From Opitutaceae bacterium (GTDB lineage Bacteria > Verrucomicrobiota > Verrucomicrobiia > Opitutales > Opitutaceae), in contig JAUYAK010000068.1 in the NCBI GenBank assembly GCA_030693515.1, positions 53,106-117,105 of the forward strand: a stretch of DNA of 64,000 nt, given 5' to 3'. The notes under the pieces are model-generated. The model had not been told where the DNA came from and ran no database searches. It saw only the letters and a program-made list of their open reading frames with translations. Positions 63,873 to 64,000 of the stretch are shown in pieces. The position numbers and the translations under genes were made by a program. Each line of letters starts with the position of its first letter. Position 1 is the first letter of the stretch.

Positions 63873-64000
63873 ATGAACCAGAAAGATCGGAATGGATCCG
63901 GGGCCACGCCCCGGCGCAAGTTCGACGAAACCTACAAGCGCCATGCCGTGGAACTCACGTTGCACGGTGATCGCACGGTGAAGACCGTGGCCAAAGAACT
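63873..64000 (+). CDS. IS3-family transposase OrfA-like protein, 3' partial
   Basis: The ATG at 63873 opens a frame that continues to the end of the window: MNQKDRNGSGATPRRKFDET then YKRHAVELTLHGDRTVKTVA. The RRKFDETYKRHAVEL segment is the start of the HTH_Tnp_1 DNA-binding domain of IS3/IS911-type OrfA proteins. Confidence 0.85.
   Translation, partial: MNQKDRNGSGATPRRKFDETYKRHAVELTLHGDRTVKTVAKE

Larger units (their letters stand above)
63738..64000 (+). mobile_element. Left end of an IS3-like insertion sequence, runs off the window
   Basis: The boundary is placed near 63738, where the hydrolase homology stops and TAGTGGACATAGACATCC begins; the exact end cannot be fixed without the other terminus. 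A strong hairpin (63770-63829) precedes the transposase gene, which starts at 63873. The IS interrupts the hydrolase gene. Confidence 0.8.

Overview
The window is high-GC DNA that looks like the chromosome of an Opitutaceae-type member of the Verrucomicrobiota. This assignment is inference. It rests on the DUF1800/DUF1501 pair, a single-chain SecDF, a biosynthetic arginine decarboxylase, delta-60/Ig/BNR surface proteins, and a C-terminal secretion-type module that recurs in four proteins. Genes run largely head-to-tail, short intergenic palindromes are frequent, and many starts lack an obvious Shine-Dalgarno sequence.

Region 1 (1-8467) encodes secreted or surface proteins: the end of a CHRD/DUF1800 protein, a Tat-exported DUF1501 protein, a small membrane-anchored partner, and a 1.2-kilo-residue adhesin-like protein.

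Region 2 (8617-36060) is a large metal (probably copper) resistance island. It holds a Cus-type RND system (cusB, cusA), three small periplasmic YHS-like Cys proteins, a CopA multicopper oxidase fused to a CopB-like barrel, a second RND tripartite pump (adaptor, HAE1 permease, NodT-type outer membrane lipoprotein), two copper P-type ATPases (the second frameshifted), and an ECF sigma factor. The sigma factor (25679-26221) has a CSC motif in its linker and a Cys-rich C-terminal tail, as in the copper-sensing CorE group. Seven sites in the island share GTAAG-N14-TCCGTC with identical spacing. Each sits 9-18 bases before the start codon of the first gene of a unit. This is the main discovery of the window: a probable dedicated ECF regulon with very short or absent leaders. 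It includes two secreted paralogues of unknown function.

Region 3 (29474-40812, overlapping region 2) is full of decaying duplications: a broken BNR/sialidase copy, two near-identical EamA half-transporters plus a 24-codon remnant, one intact LysR gene, one LysR pseudogene and one LysR promoter relic. All three LysR loci keep the same upstream operator layout. Between them lies a small catabolic-looking operon (cyclase family, Asp/Glu racemase family, RidA family) and a PaiB-like gene.

Region 4 (40837-63220) is ordinary core genome: UDP-glucuronate decarboxylase, an outer-membrane protein, tgt (which lacks the usual zinc cysteines), a RelE/ParE toxin-antitoxin pair, a PabA/TrpG glutaminase, nrdR, a HIT protein, the pdxJ-acpS-hypothetical-nnr-dprA-S9 peptidase run, gltA, a universal stress protein, recJ, secDF, yajC and speA.

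Region 5 (63235-64000) is an alpha/beta hydrolase gene cut by the left end of an insertion sequence whose transposase begins at 63873 and runs off the window. No rRNA, tRNA or CRISPR array was seen.
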